Shown: positions 1 through 10,545 of the stretch, in pieces | How the letters are laid out: each line of letters begins with the position of its first letter | Numbering within the stretch: the stretch's first letter is position 1 | DNA from: Coriobacteriaceae bacterium | GTDB taxonomy: Bacteria; Actinomycetota; Coriobacteriia; Anaerosomatales; SLCP01 | Length of the DNA: 15,652 bases | Direction of reading: 5' to 3' | NCBI GenBank assembly: GCA_003563465.1 | Contig: PWVH01000162.1 | Span: forward strand, 1-15,652 | Notes under the pieces: generated by a model | The model's database searches: none | Told to the model about the DNA's origin: nothing | What the model saw: only the letters and a program-made list of their open reading frames with translations | Translations under genes and position numbers: made by a program

Positions 1-165
1 CCCGTACGCCACGGCCTGTACGACCTCTTCTGCTACCACTCGAATCGGCGCGACGGCAAAGACCGGCGAGGGATCGGGAGAGAGGTAGAAGGTCTCTCGT
101 ACACAGACAGCCCGGCCCCGTCTGCGGGCCAGCACCCTTGCAACGAGGTCGAAGTCAGCTGCCAT
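1..165 (-). CDS. N-terminal 55 codons of an unidentified protein (runs off window)
   Basis: An open frame starts with ATG (165-163) and stays open to the window edge. It begins MAADFDLVARVLARRRGRAV. The start lies 7 nt after the stop of the putative iron-sulfur nuclease, so the two are probably co-transcribed and translated together. The ribosome binding site is poor, which fits coupling. No motif identifies the product and I assign no function. Because it follows a nuclease gene at operon spacing, it may be a partner of that nuclease; that is inference from position only. Confidence 0.6.
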   Translation of the reverse strand, partial: MAADFDLVARVLARRRGRAVCVRETFYLSPDPSPVFAVAPIRVVAEEVVQAVAYG

Positions 166-172
166 ATCGGAA

Positions 173-1216
173 CTAGACCCCGAGATCCTGCATGACTCCG
201 GACAACATCACGAGACGGGGGGCGACTTGGCGTTCCCGCTCGTTTGTCGGCTCTAGGCCCTGCATCAGCTCGTAGACGCGCTCGATTGGCGTCTCGGCTC
301 CGATGAGGTCGGCAGCCGAGTCGCCGAGGAGTCTCGCCGACGTGCCGCACTCCCGTGCGCAGACATCCGAAAGTACGCACGAGCGTACACATTCGTCAGT
401 GAAGTGACGCTGGTATTGGTCTGCTACTGTCTCCAGTCCTTTGTCGGCAGGCAGGGTAGCCAATCGCTCCGCGACGATTCGAGCGGTCCGCAGAGCATGC
501 TCGATCTCATGCACCTCAGCGTCGATGCTTTCCTGGACTGGTCGAGCCGGAGAGAGCCCGTAAGGACTTGCGAACACGAACACTGCGCGGTTGCGGACCC
601 TAGCACCGATACCGTGGCGGTTGGCCGCCTGACGAAGTCCGACAACCTGCGCGCCAGCCTGACGACGGGCGCCATCCATGTCCGCACGGTCCACTACGTT
701 GTCCCTGACGATGAAGGACTTCTCCTCACCTGGGACGTAGATGCGCTCTTCCGTGTCAAGCAGCAGGAAGTCAGGCACGAGGTAATGGACGCCTGTCTCC
801 GTGACCGACAGTGGTAGAACGGGCTGGATGAGAAGAGCTGGCACACTCAGATCGTCTTGTGCAAGCCGCTCGATGAACTGCAAGGTCTTGTCCCTGCGCG
901 CCAGCCGCGCCTTTCTGTTCGTCCCGGGTATTTCCTCATCGAAGTTGAGGACACTCATGCCTGCGGCAGCCTGACCGAATGAGGATGCCAGGGCCTTACG
1001 AAGGACGGAGGCTCCATCTTTGTGGAGGTTCTGCTCGAACATGGTTCCGCGACGGCGCGCCGACTGACGCTCACCGTACTCGCCGGGGAACGGCTCGCCA
1101 GTGTAGCGCTCGTAGAAGTCCTTCTCTTTCACGCCCCGAACCGCGAGCGCCGCTTGGAGTTCACACGCGGGATTCTTCGAGATGCGTATGAGCCCCCTGG
1201 AACCCCCGACAGCCAC
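173..1216 (-). CDS. PD-(D/E)XK nuclease with Cas4/AddB-like iron-sulfur cysteine pattern
   Basis: This 347-aa protein starts at GTG (1216), preceded by AGGTGAG at 5-nt spacing, which decides the start. I do not recognise a named family, but the layout matches RecB-type nucleases that hold an iron-sulfur cluster. There is an N-terminal cysteine (C18, in NPACELQAAL), a glycine helix motif RRRGTMFEQNL (about 55-64) where many relatives have GxxxH, and PDF with D149. GEEK follows (E164/E165, K166), then glutamines Q186/Q190 in the position of the QxxxY motif, and the C-terminal cluster C276, C280, C286, C290. In Cas4, AddB and Dna2 one N-terminal and three C-terminal cysteines bind a 4Fe-4S cluster; here a fourth C-terminal cysteine is present. 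No cas gene is nearby. It would be expected to cut or resect DNA ends in the cytoplasm. It lies 194 bp after the Mrr-like gene. The nuclease assignment is inference from motif order. Confidence 0.65.
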   Translation of the reverse strand: MAVGGSRGLIRISKNPACELQAALAVRGVKEKDFYERYTGEPFPGEYGERQSARRRGTMFEQNLHKDGASVLRKALASSFGQAAAGMSVLNFDEEIPGTNRKARLARRDKTLQFIERLAQDDLSVPALLIQPVLPLSVTETGVHYLVPDFLLLDTEERIYVPGEEKSFIVRDNVVDRADMDGARRQAGAQVVGLRQAANRHGIGARVRNRAVFVFASPYGLSPARPVQESIDAEVHEIEHALRTARIVAERLATLPADKGLETVADQYQRHFTDECVRSCVLSDVCARECGTSARLLGDSAADLIGAETPIERVYELMQGLEPTNERERQVAPRLVMLSGVMQDLGV

Positions 1217-1364
1217 ATCGACTCACCTCGCCAAGAGGGTATCGGCAGCAGGCGCGTTACATACAAGTGTATATCGGCAGCTAAGAGCATGCACATGATG
1301 AGCGTGTGTGCCCTGGTCATCAGCCATGTTCCAAGAGCCGTAACGGATTGTCCGTGACGCTCGC

Positions 1365-1399
1365 TAGACTCCTCATGTCGGTGGCCACCTCGGAGTCTA
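1365..1399 (-). terminator. Hairpin between Mrr-like gene and nuclease gene; possible terminator or mRNA structure
   Basis: A perfect 8-bp inverted repeat, TAGACTCC (1365-1372) with GGAGTCTA (1392-1399), encloses the 10-bp palindrome GGTGGCCACC (1380-1389). A smaller hairpin, ACGGA-TTG-TCCGT, sits at 1343-1355. They lie just after the Mrr-like stop codon within the 194-bp gap. There is no run of T on the minus strand, so classical Rho-independent termination is not shown. The rest of the gap contains a 12-bp palindrome ATACAAGTGTAT (1261-1272) upstream of the next gene, possibly part of its promoter region. I see no clear -35/-10 pair. Confidence 0.3.
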
Positions 1400-1410
1400 C
1401 GGCTAGCGCC

Positions 1411-2430
1411 CTACGACGCTGGCCAGTACAGTCTTACCAGTGGCACCAGGGCCCGCGTGTCGGTGTCCAGCTCCGAGTAGTGATCGAGCAGCAGCCGAGT
1501 GAGGTCGTCGAGGCTCAGCAGCGTCAGCGGCATATTCGAGCGATCGGCCTCGTAACGGGCTTCCTTTGTGAAGCCACCGGTGCTCAAGTACAGCCCCCGG
1601 TCCCCTTCGCGAAGACCGCCGAGGAACGAGCGGATCTGTGCCGCGCCGACCGAGTCTTTGGGCCGATGCTTGACCTCAACGATGACGCGCGGTCGTTCCA
1701 GACCAAGTGGGTCGTGTGATGCGATGATGTCACGGCCACCATCAGAGCCAGCTGGTGATACCCGAGTCCTGAAGCCCATAGCACGCAAAACACCAGCCGC
1801 AAGCTCCTGCATTTCCTCCCAGCTCAAGAGTAGGATGCGATCCTTGATGAACTCGAATGCCTTGGACATGGTCTCTTCGCGCAAGAGTTCGAGTTCATCC
1901 TTCACGGCCGTATGCTCTACGGCCTCCTCGGGCCGAGGCGCTCCGGAAAGACGCTGCTCGATCTCTGAGGCGGCATCGTCGGTCAGAAGGAACAGCGTCA
2001 TGATGGCGCCTAGTTGGTTGCGAGTGGCAGTCGAGAGATCGTCGCGAGAGACCGTGCCCAGCCATTCGACAGGTCGATAGTGGTAGTAGGGATTGTCTTC
2101 TGTGCCCATCAAACCAATCTCATACGCGTAGTCACCGGTCACGCGACCCACGTGATACGTGCGAGTCTGGGGGTTGTACGTAAGAACGTTGTGATCAGCC
2201 TTGATCTCGAGACGGACCCTCGCAATCTGTCCGAGACTCATCGCCATCTGCATCTTGCGAAACTCTGGATAGCTCTCACGCATCATGCGCTCGAGCTCGT
2301 CGCGATCGCCCACGTCACCAAGGTCGCCCAGCTCGCCCCAACCGACGGCAACTGCACCCTTGCTCACGAAGTCCTCCGCAAGGAAGCCGCCTTCGCCAGC
2401 TCGCACCATCCACATCGGCTTCATCGACAT
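1411..2430 (-). CDS. Mrr-like restriction endonuclease
   Basis: This 339-aa protein has a C-terminal Mrr_cat-type nuclease domain (about 200-320). A helical lead-in EEMQELAAGVLRAMGF precedes GSDGGRD (D234), VEVKHR (E252-x-K254) and a QxxxF helix (Q265); these are the catalytic D-ExK and Q positions of the family. Proteins of this class typically cut modified (type IV) or foreign DNA. The N-terminal 130 residues (beginning WMVRAGEGGFLAEDF) form a separate domain with the look of a modified-base reader module, but I cannot name it with certainty. The start ATG follows GGGAGGGG at 4-nt spacing and lies only 10 nt after the hsdR stop, so it is almost certainly in the hsdR transcript. An M3 start is possible but less well placed. 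Confidence 0.85.
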   Translation of the reverse strand: MSMKPMWMVRAGEGGFLAEDFVSKGAVAVGWGELGDLGDVGDRDELERMMRESYPEFRKMQMAMSLGQIARVRLEIKADHNVLTYNPQTRTYHVGRVTGDYAYEIGLMGTEDNPYYHYRPVEWLGTVSRDDLSTATRNQLGAIMTLFLLTDDAASEIEQRLSGAPRPEEAVEHTAVKDELELLREETMSKAFEFIKDRILLLSWEEMQELAAGVLRAMGFRTRVSPAGSDGGRDIIASHDPLGLERPRVIVEVKHRPKDSVGAAQIRSFLGGLREGDRGLYLSTGGFTKEARYEADRSNMPLTLLSLDDLTRLLLDHYSELDTDTRALVPLVRLYWPAS

Positions 2431-2440
2431 AGCCCCTCCC

Positions 2441-5616
<3,176 letters not shown>

Positions 5617-5617
<1 letters not shown>

Positions 5618-6501
5618 CAGACCTCGTTCCCGAAGCCACGACTCTGCAGCGCGCTCATCAGCTCAGCGCAGAGAGCTGCACACGATGCCGCCATGACCTC
5701 CGGTGGCTCGGGTACCGCGGCGTCTGCAACAAGCAGGCTTCCCGTCGATTCTACTGTAGCGAACAGGCCCCGCAACGAATCGATCGCCTCGCGCGTCACT
5801 GGGCCTGCGATCTCGTCATGCGCAAGCCTTGCGAAGTCATCCGCCAGGCGGCCGCTGGGAATCACGCGCAGGATCCGAAACGTGTCTAGAGCATCCTTCG
5901 GCTTGACTCGGTCGGCTCTGCCACGCTCAAGCGCCCCGGCATCGACGCGCTCAGACAGCTTGATGAGTTTAGAGATCAGCAACGCCGAGGGACCGGCAAC
6001 CTTGATCGACAACCTGCGGTCGTCCCCATCCTCAAGGGCGGTGAGTTCCATCGCCGAATAGTCGACCAGAGCCGCCTCCAGGCCATGCACCTTCAGCATC
6101 GCGGCCCTCTCGTGCGGAGGGACTCTCGCCGCACGGCGCCCGGCACCACCGAACGCCTCGGGAACCAGGAGGTCGACGGTCACCGTAGCGGGCACACCCC
6201 CGATCTTGTGTTCCGATGCCCACACACCCACCAGCTGACGGCCTTCCCGTTCGTCAAGCCAGAAGTCCGCCGCACGCATCGCCGCTGCGATCTCGGGCTC
6301 ATCCCCAAGGAGACGCGGGTCTACCGCAAGATCGCCGTCGATGGTGTACTCCGCCACCGCCAGATCCGCCGAACCCGTGTGGATGTAGATGGCTTGCGCG
6401 CCAACCAGAATCAACGCCTCGCGATGCTCCTCGAGCGCTTCGAGTGCATCCAAGAGCGCCCGGCGAGCGACTACGTACTCCTCACTATGCACGCCAAACA
6501 C
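5617..6501 (-). CDS. AbiEii-like nucleotidyltransferase, putative type IV toxin
   Basis: This 294-aa protein resembles nucleotidyltransferases of the AbiEii/AbiGii toxin group. The fold's first motif appears as ILVGAQAIYIHTG (31-43) followed by YTIDGDL with the metal-binding pair D55 and D57. A third acidic residue fits at VTVDLLVP (D110). The helical segment has KLIKLSER (about 178-185) and KPKDALDTFRIL (200-211), which match the conserved K and KD positions of AbiEii proteins. Such toxins transfer nucleotides to tRNA or other RNA and stop growth when the antitoxin fails. The GTG start (6501) follows AGGAGG at 4-nt spacing and overlaps the AbiEi-like gene by 17 nt; the stop overlaps hsdR by one base. 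Family placement is from motif memory, and the target is unknown. Confidence 0.75.
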
Positions 6502-7567
6502 TCTCCCTCCTGAGCATCCACTCGATGAGCGCCTCAGCCTCCTCTGGACCGCGTCCGGGCGACGTCAGAAGGTCGGCAGTCACCTGTGAGGGGGCGGCAT
6601 AGATCAGTCCCTCGTCGGTCACCGTGCGCTCGAACACGACCTCATCTGCAGGTTCTACGAGAAGGACGTTGGCGCCGACGTCGGTCGGCGTCAGCCCCAG
6701 ACGCTCTTCTGCATTGACCAGCCGCCCAACGTAGACAACGCCAAGCCGCGCAGGCGCCACCGGAGACCATCGAGCAGCAGCAAGCGAGCCCGTGATCGCG
6801 TAGTTGATGCCGGAGCCCTCCGGCGGGCCTCTCAGGTCATCCAGTAGAGCTGGCAGGCCTCGCGGCTGAACATAGGAAGACGCCGTATTCGAGCCCGTGA
6901 GGGAGTAGTCCTTTGCCCACGCGCGCAGAAGGTTCACCCAGTCCGTACGGACCACAGGCCCGCGAGGCTCGCGGTCGATCAGGTCCTGCCGCTCTAGCAT
7001 CGTCAGCAAACGCGACACGTAGCCAGCGTCCACGCCGGCGATGCGCGCTATCTCACGAGTGCCGAGGGGTGGAACGAAGTCGGCGAGCGCTCGCACCACG
7101 CGCCCCGCCTTCGCGCCTTTGAGTGACCGTGCTGGCCGCTGTGCCGGCTCCGGATCCTTGGTCGCACCGGCTCGCTCGATCGCCACGGCGGGCGAATCAA
7201 GCTGGAGATACATGTTCCCGGTGAGATCGACGTACCCTGCGCGCAGTGAACGGAGTTTCTCGCGAGTGCGTTCGCCCAGGAAACGAGAGACCACAACCAG
7301 CGTGGTGTCCTTACCCTCATACCGCCGCATCTCGAACCGCGATACGAGGGGATCGACCTCCCTTGGATCCAGGCGCCGCTTGACTTCGATAGCCAGTATC
7401 GCTGCAGGACCACTGGGAGCCTCGATGCGCACAAGCGCATCCGGCCCAGGGATGTAGGATTCTCTGCCGATGACATCGACACGCCACGCCTGCGGCAAGC
7501 GAGAGCGTAGCTCCTCGATGCCCTGTTCGAAAAGAGTGTTGTCTGAAACAATACTGTTGCGCCTCAT
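6485..7567 (-). CDS. AbiEi-like antitoxin/regulator with N-terminal nuclease-like domain
   Basis: With ATG 7567 this is a 360-aa protein. Residues 157-210 form a winged helix-turn-helix (TREIARIAGVDAGYVSRLL). The C-terminal part (YAITGSLAAARW, then DLLTSPGRGPEEAEALIEWM) is typical of AbiEi-like partners of nucleotidyltransferases. Unlike canonical AbiEi, about 150 residues precede the winged helix. They contain IPGPDALVRIE and ILAIEVKRRL, giving D43 and E61-x-K63 in the order of a PD-(D/E)XK fold, then YVDLTGNMYL (112-121). The protein probably neutralises the downstream toxin and represses its own promoter. Starts at M33 or M1 of the longer frame (7579, 7675) are possible, but I prefer 7567 because a promoter -10 lies just upstream, implying a near-leaderless mRNA. 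Nuclease activity is unproven; the domain could be structural. Confidence 0.75.
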   Translation of the reverse strand: MRRNSIVSDNTLFEQGIEELRSRLPQAWRVDVIGRESYIPGPDALVRIEAPSGPAAILAIEVKRRLDPREVDPLVSRFEMRRYEGKDTTLVVVSRFLGERTREKLRSLRAGYVDLTGNMYLQLDSPAVAIERAGATKDPEPAQRPARSLKGAKAGRVVRALADFVPPLGTREIARIAGVDAGYVSRLLTMLERQDLIDREPRGPVVRTDWVNLLRAWAKDYSLTGSNTASSYVQPRGLPALLDDLRGPPEGSGINYAITGSLAAARWSPVAPARLGVVYVGRLVNAEERLGLTPTDVGANVLLVEPADEVVFERTVTDEGLIYAAPSQVTADLLTSPGRGPEEAEALIEWMLRRESVWRA

Positions 7568-7603
7568 GCACAACACCATACCATGAGGCAACACTTGGCG
7601 CAA
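7561..7603 (-). promoter_or_regulatory. Promoter and inverted-repeat operator of the AbiEi-AbiEii-hsdR-mrr-like transcript
   Basis: On the minus strand a -35-like TTGCGC (7603-7598) and a -10-like TATGGT (7580-7575) are 17 bp apart. Transcription would start about one base before the ATG at 7567. A perfect 8-bp inverted repeat, GCCTCATG (7561-7568) with CATGAGGC (7582-7589) separated by 13 bp, exactly brackets the -10 element and overlaps the start codon. TGTT and AACA extend the arms with a small bulge. AbiEi antitoxins are known to bind inverted repeats and repress their own promoters, so this is a good operator candidate. The -35 match is weak. Confidence 0.5.
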
Positions 7604-7664
7604 ACGACGTGCCCGGCGACTCCCTGCTCGCAGAACCCTAACCATGGAGCCCCGGCGGCAAGGG

Positions 7665-7898
7665 CTACTCCCCACCCGCCGCCTTCTCAGCCTGCTCCTT
7701 GTACTAGAGGATCGCGTCTGTCAGCTTGGCGAACGCCTCGTCTGAAGCGAAAGTCGCGAACGGCACCGACGGGAACTTGCCGTCAGCGATGACCTCTTCG
7801 GTGATTCCCGCGTCCGGAGGAAGGCCGAGACGCCGCACGAACTCCTGCCGCACCTCCAATCGGTTGAACGGCGCATACCTCATCCATCCGAAACCGAG
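7665..7898 (-). pseudogene. C-terminal remnant of an unidentified gene with in-frame TAG
   Basis: After the primase-helicase stop, the minus strand reads as believable protein from about 7898: LGFGWMRYAPFNRLEVRQEF, then a mixed helical stretch through FPSVPFATF and DEAFAKLTDAIL. A TAG stop lies at 7706-7704. The same frame continues YKEQAEKAAGGE to a second TAG (7667-7665), a natural-looking charged tail. This suggests a CAG-to-TAG or similar change in a gene whose 5' part is lost. No start codon or ribosome binding site serves it. The nearby gap (7568-7954) holds only this and the AbiEi-like promoter. The parent gene is not recognised. It could be a chance open stretch, but the composition argues against that. 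Confidence 0.45.
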
Positions 7899-7954
7899 CT
7901 GGAGGCTGGCTGCCGGTGCCACTGCCGGGCGCCGCTTTCCCCGAAAGCTTCCGG

Positions 7955-10357
7955 CTACTCGACCCGATACCCCATGGCCCGATATCCGCGCAGACGCTTC
8001 TCCCACATCCTGGCCAGCACGGGGTGCATCTCGTCCACGTAGTCGTACACGATGACCTCGCGTTTCTCGTCGTGGAGCCGGTGTAGTCGGCCAGCATACT
8101 GTTGGAGCGTCCCCCGCCACGAGATCGGCATCGCCAGGAACAGCGTGTCGAGCCGAGCGTCGTCAAAGCCCTCCCCGACGAGCCTCCCCGTCGCCACAAG
8201 CACACGCGGCTCTCCCTCTGGCACGGCGGCCATCCGCTCACTGAGTTCGGCACGCTTCCGAACCCCCGCGCCACTCGACAACGCGAACACGTGCGAGACA
8301 CGCTTGGAGAGCTCCTGCGCGAGTGCATCTCGATGCGCCGTGCGCTCGGTGAGGACGATGGGAGAGCGCCCCTCGGCCACGACCGCCGTCACATCCTCGA
8401 TGATCTGAGCGTTTCTGGCCTCATCTTCTGCGAGCAGCCGATAGACCTCCTGGATGCCATCCGCGGCGAGCGCTGTGACCCCGAAGCCTGTGACTCGCTT
8501 CCTGACGAGGTGCTCGAACGGTCGCGCCGCCGCCTGCTTCTTCGCACTCGTCTTGTAGCGGACCGGACCGCACTGCATGGTGATGATCGGGTGGTGGCCG
8601 TCCTTGCGTATCGGTGTAGCCGTCAATCCGAGTACGTAGCGCGCCCGGGCCGAGCGCAAGATCGCCTCGAAACTGTATGCGGATACGTGATGGCATTCGT
8701 CGACGATCACCTGACCGTACTCGGACACGATATCGTCCACCTGACCGCGCCTCACAAGCGACTGCATGACTGCGATATCGAGACCCCCTGACGGCCGTCG
8801 TTTGCCGCCGCCGATCACACCTATATCGCCCGGCATCTCCAGAAAAGTCGTCAGACGCTCCCTCCACTGTTCCATCAATTCGCGCCTGTGCACCAGCACA
8901 AGCGTGCTCACACCCCTCTCGGCGATGATCTTCGCCGCCACGACGGTCTTTCCGAACGCGGTCTCGGCGCTCAGCACGCCATCCTCGTGTGCGAGCAACG
9001 CCTTGACCGCTCGACGCTGTTCAGGCCTGAGCGTGCCTGCGAAACGCGCGAGCAGCGTGGTTCCCGTTGTGCGCTCATCAACTATCTCCAGTCGGGAGCC
9101 GTAGCCCTCAACGATCTCTCGCACCTCGTCGAGACACCCTCGTGGCAACCCGACATGTTCGTCGAACTCCTGCGCGCATGCGACCACCCGCGGTTTGTCG
9201 TAGGTAGGCAACCGCATAGCCTGAGCGCGATAGAACTCCGGGTTCTCGAAAGCGGCGAGACGCACCATCTGATCGATGAAGGAGTCCGGCAGTCCTGCCT
9301 TCTCCAAGTACACCAGGTTGGCCCGCACGGCGCGGACGATCGGCGGAACCTTGCCAACGAGTTCCGGGCGAACGGACGGCGGGGACGGAGCGACGACCCA
9401 TGGCGTGCCGCCGCCTCTATCTTCGGCCGGGTACGTGCGCACGCCGAGGATTCCGCCGCTGGACGCCATTCGCTCAAGCAGCAGCGCATCGACCTCGCCT
9501 GCAGTAAGCCGCCGAACCGACCCGAGGAAGGCCCACTGGTCCGCATAAGGCAAGAACTCGGAGTCGACGAACACCGTGCGGCCACACTCCCGTACTTCAC
9601 GTTGCAGAGGCAATGCGATCAGGTTGCCGAAGCCACCGCGCGGCAACGTGTCCTGACTTGGGAAGAGCCTGTCGTACGACGCCAGCGAAACCACGCGGCG
9701 GCGCCGAGCCGCGAGAGTCAACAATGCAGACCCGAGACGGCGAGCGCTCGCCGCAACGACGGGTTGGCTGAAGAAGATCCACAGATGGGCCCCTGCACCA
9801 GAACGCGAGACCTCGACTGCCGCAGGCACTCTGTTCTCTACGCATGTCTCGCGGACCGTGGACACCTCATCACGCCAGGCGGCGCCATCGAAGTCGATCG
9901 CCAAGAAGGCACATGTCTCGTCCTCGAGCATCGGATAGACGCCGAGCACACTGCGACCGATCAGGTGGTCCTCCAGCGCCTGGTGGTCAAGTGCCACCAG
10001 GTCACGGTGCGCACAGTCAGCACACTTGACTCGGCGCTTGTCACACACGCCGTCTCGCCATTCGTTGGCGCACACAGGTGCGTACCCGCTCTTGCCTGAC
10101 TTCTTGCTCTCCCAGCGCTTCGCGAAAACATCCTCACGCCCCCGAAACAGCGAGCGGAACAGGGCGATCTTGGCCGCCGAAGAAGACGCGGATGTGACTG
10201 GTGGCTCCGCAGATGCCGCAACGCGCTCACCGACGGGAGGTGCTTGCGGCTGCGTTCGCAACCCGAGTTGCTCGCGGAGCTGGTCATTCTCCTCGCGCAG
10301 CAAGAGGTTCTCCCGGCGGAGGCAATCGAGTTCGTCATGGTGTGCGGCGTCGATCAC
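7955..10357 (-). CDS. TOTE-type primase-helicase (AEP primase domain plus SF2 helicase)
   Basis: This 800-aa protein begins with a short coiled coil (8-31, rich in LRRENLLLREEN). A cysteine group follows (C96, C105, C112, C115), probably zinc binding, inserted at the start of an archaeo-eukaryotic primase domain. The primase shows AIDFDG (D155, D157), SRSGAGAHLWIFF (H191) and LFPSQDTLPRGGFGNLIALP (231-250), the pattern known from TOTE conflict-system enzymes. The SF2 helicase has AFGKT (467-471), DECHH (553-557), GLTATP (577-582) and QQYAGRLHR (752-760). All key residues are intact. Such proteins are predicted to synthesise on or unwind invader DNA; their mechanism is not established. GTG 10357 is the start; its ribosome binding site is weak. 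It diverges from higB, 188 bp away, and sits between hsdS and hsdR. Confidence 0.88.
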   Translation of the reverse strand: MIDAAHHDELDCLRRENLLLREENDQLREQLGLRTQPQAPPVGERVAASAEPPVTSASSSAAKIALFRSLFRGREDVFAKRWESKKSGKSGYAPVCANEWRDGVCDKRRVKCADCAHRDLVALDHQALEDHLIGRSVLGVYPMLEDETCAFLAIDFDGAAWRDEVSTVRETCVENRVPAAVEVSRSGAGAHLWIFFSQPVVAASARRLGSALLTLAARRRRVVSLASYDRLFPSQDTLPRGGFGNLIALPLQREVRECGRTVFVDSEFLPYADQWAFLGSVRRLTAGEVDALLLERMASSGGILGVRTYPAEDRGGGTPWVVAPSPPSVRPELVGKVPPIVRAVRANLVYLEKAGLPDSFIDQMVRLAAFENPEFYRAQAMRLPTYDKPRVVACAQEFDEHVGLPRGCLDEVREIVEGYGSRLEIVDERTTGTTLLARFAGTLRPEQRRAVKALLAHEDGVLSAETAFGKTVVAAKIIAERGVSTLVLVHRRELMEQWRERLTTFLEMPGDIGVIGGGKRRPSGGLDIAVMQSLVRRGQVDDIVSEYGQVIVDECHHVSAYSFEAILRSARARYVLGLTATPIRKDGHHPIITMQCGPVRYKTSAKKQAAARPFEHLVRKRVTGFGVTALAADGIQEVYRLLAEDEARNAQIIEDVTAVVAEGRSPIVLTERTAHRDALAQELSKRVSHVFALSSGAGVRKRAELSERMAAVPEGEPRVLVATGRLVGEGFDDARLDTLFLAMPISWRGTLQQYAGRLHRLHDEKREVIVYDYVDEMHPVLARMWEKRLRGYRAMGYRVE

Positions 10358-10466
10358 ATCATCGTCCGTCCATGCCGCGCGGACAGGTCATGCGCCCTGT
10401 CACTCGCCCGCATCCTAGAACAACCTTAAAGAGAGAAACCACTGGCAGCAATACCCGGACTCTCCA

Positions 10467-10527
10467 AAAGGATGGATGCATCCTTTACCGCTTCGGTAAA
10501 CTTCTGTATCTTTACCACATCGGTAAA
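10467..10527 (+). promoter_or_regulatory. higBA promoter with two tandem TTTACC-N5-GGTAAA operators
   Basis: Two perfect palindromes, TTTACC-GCTTC-GGTAAA (10484-10500) and TTTACC-ACATC-GGTAAA (10511-10527), repeat at 27-bp spacing. A promoter fits between them: -35 TTTACC (10484-10489), 17 bp, -10 TATCTT (10507-10512), giving a leader of about 27 nt before the toxin ATG. The operators cover the -35 and the region just after the -10, as expected for a repressor. A further inverted repeat AAAGGAT-N6-ATCCTTT (10467-10486), including the palindrome GGATGCATCC (10474-10483), adjoins the first operator. The likely ligand is the HigA-type protein. The rest of the 10358-10545 divergent region shows no clear promoter for the leftward primase-helicase. 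Confidence 0.7.
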
Positions 10528-10545
10528 GTCCGGGGACGAGGTCAC

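Noticed and set aside
404..817. Plus-strand open frame of 137 codons
   Set aside because: It is antisense to the nuclease gene, whose start has a strong ribosome binding site and whose frame holds ordered motifs.
173..1216. Genuine Cas4 of a CRISPR-Cas locus
   Set aside because: No cas1, cas2 or repeat-spacer array is present in the window. The cysteine spacing also has an extra C-terminal cysteine, so only a Cas4/AddB-like description is justified.
8888..10099. Plus-strand open frame of 403 codons
   Set aside because: It is antisense to the primase-helicase, which carries all catalytic motifs in its own frame.
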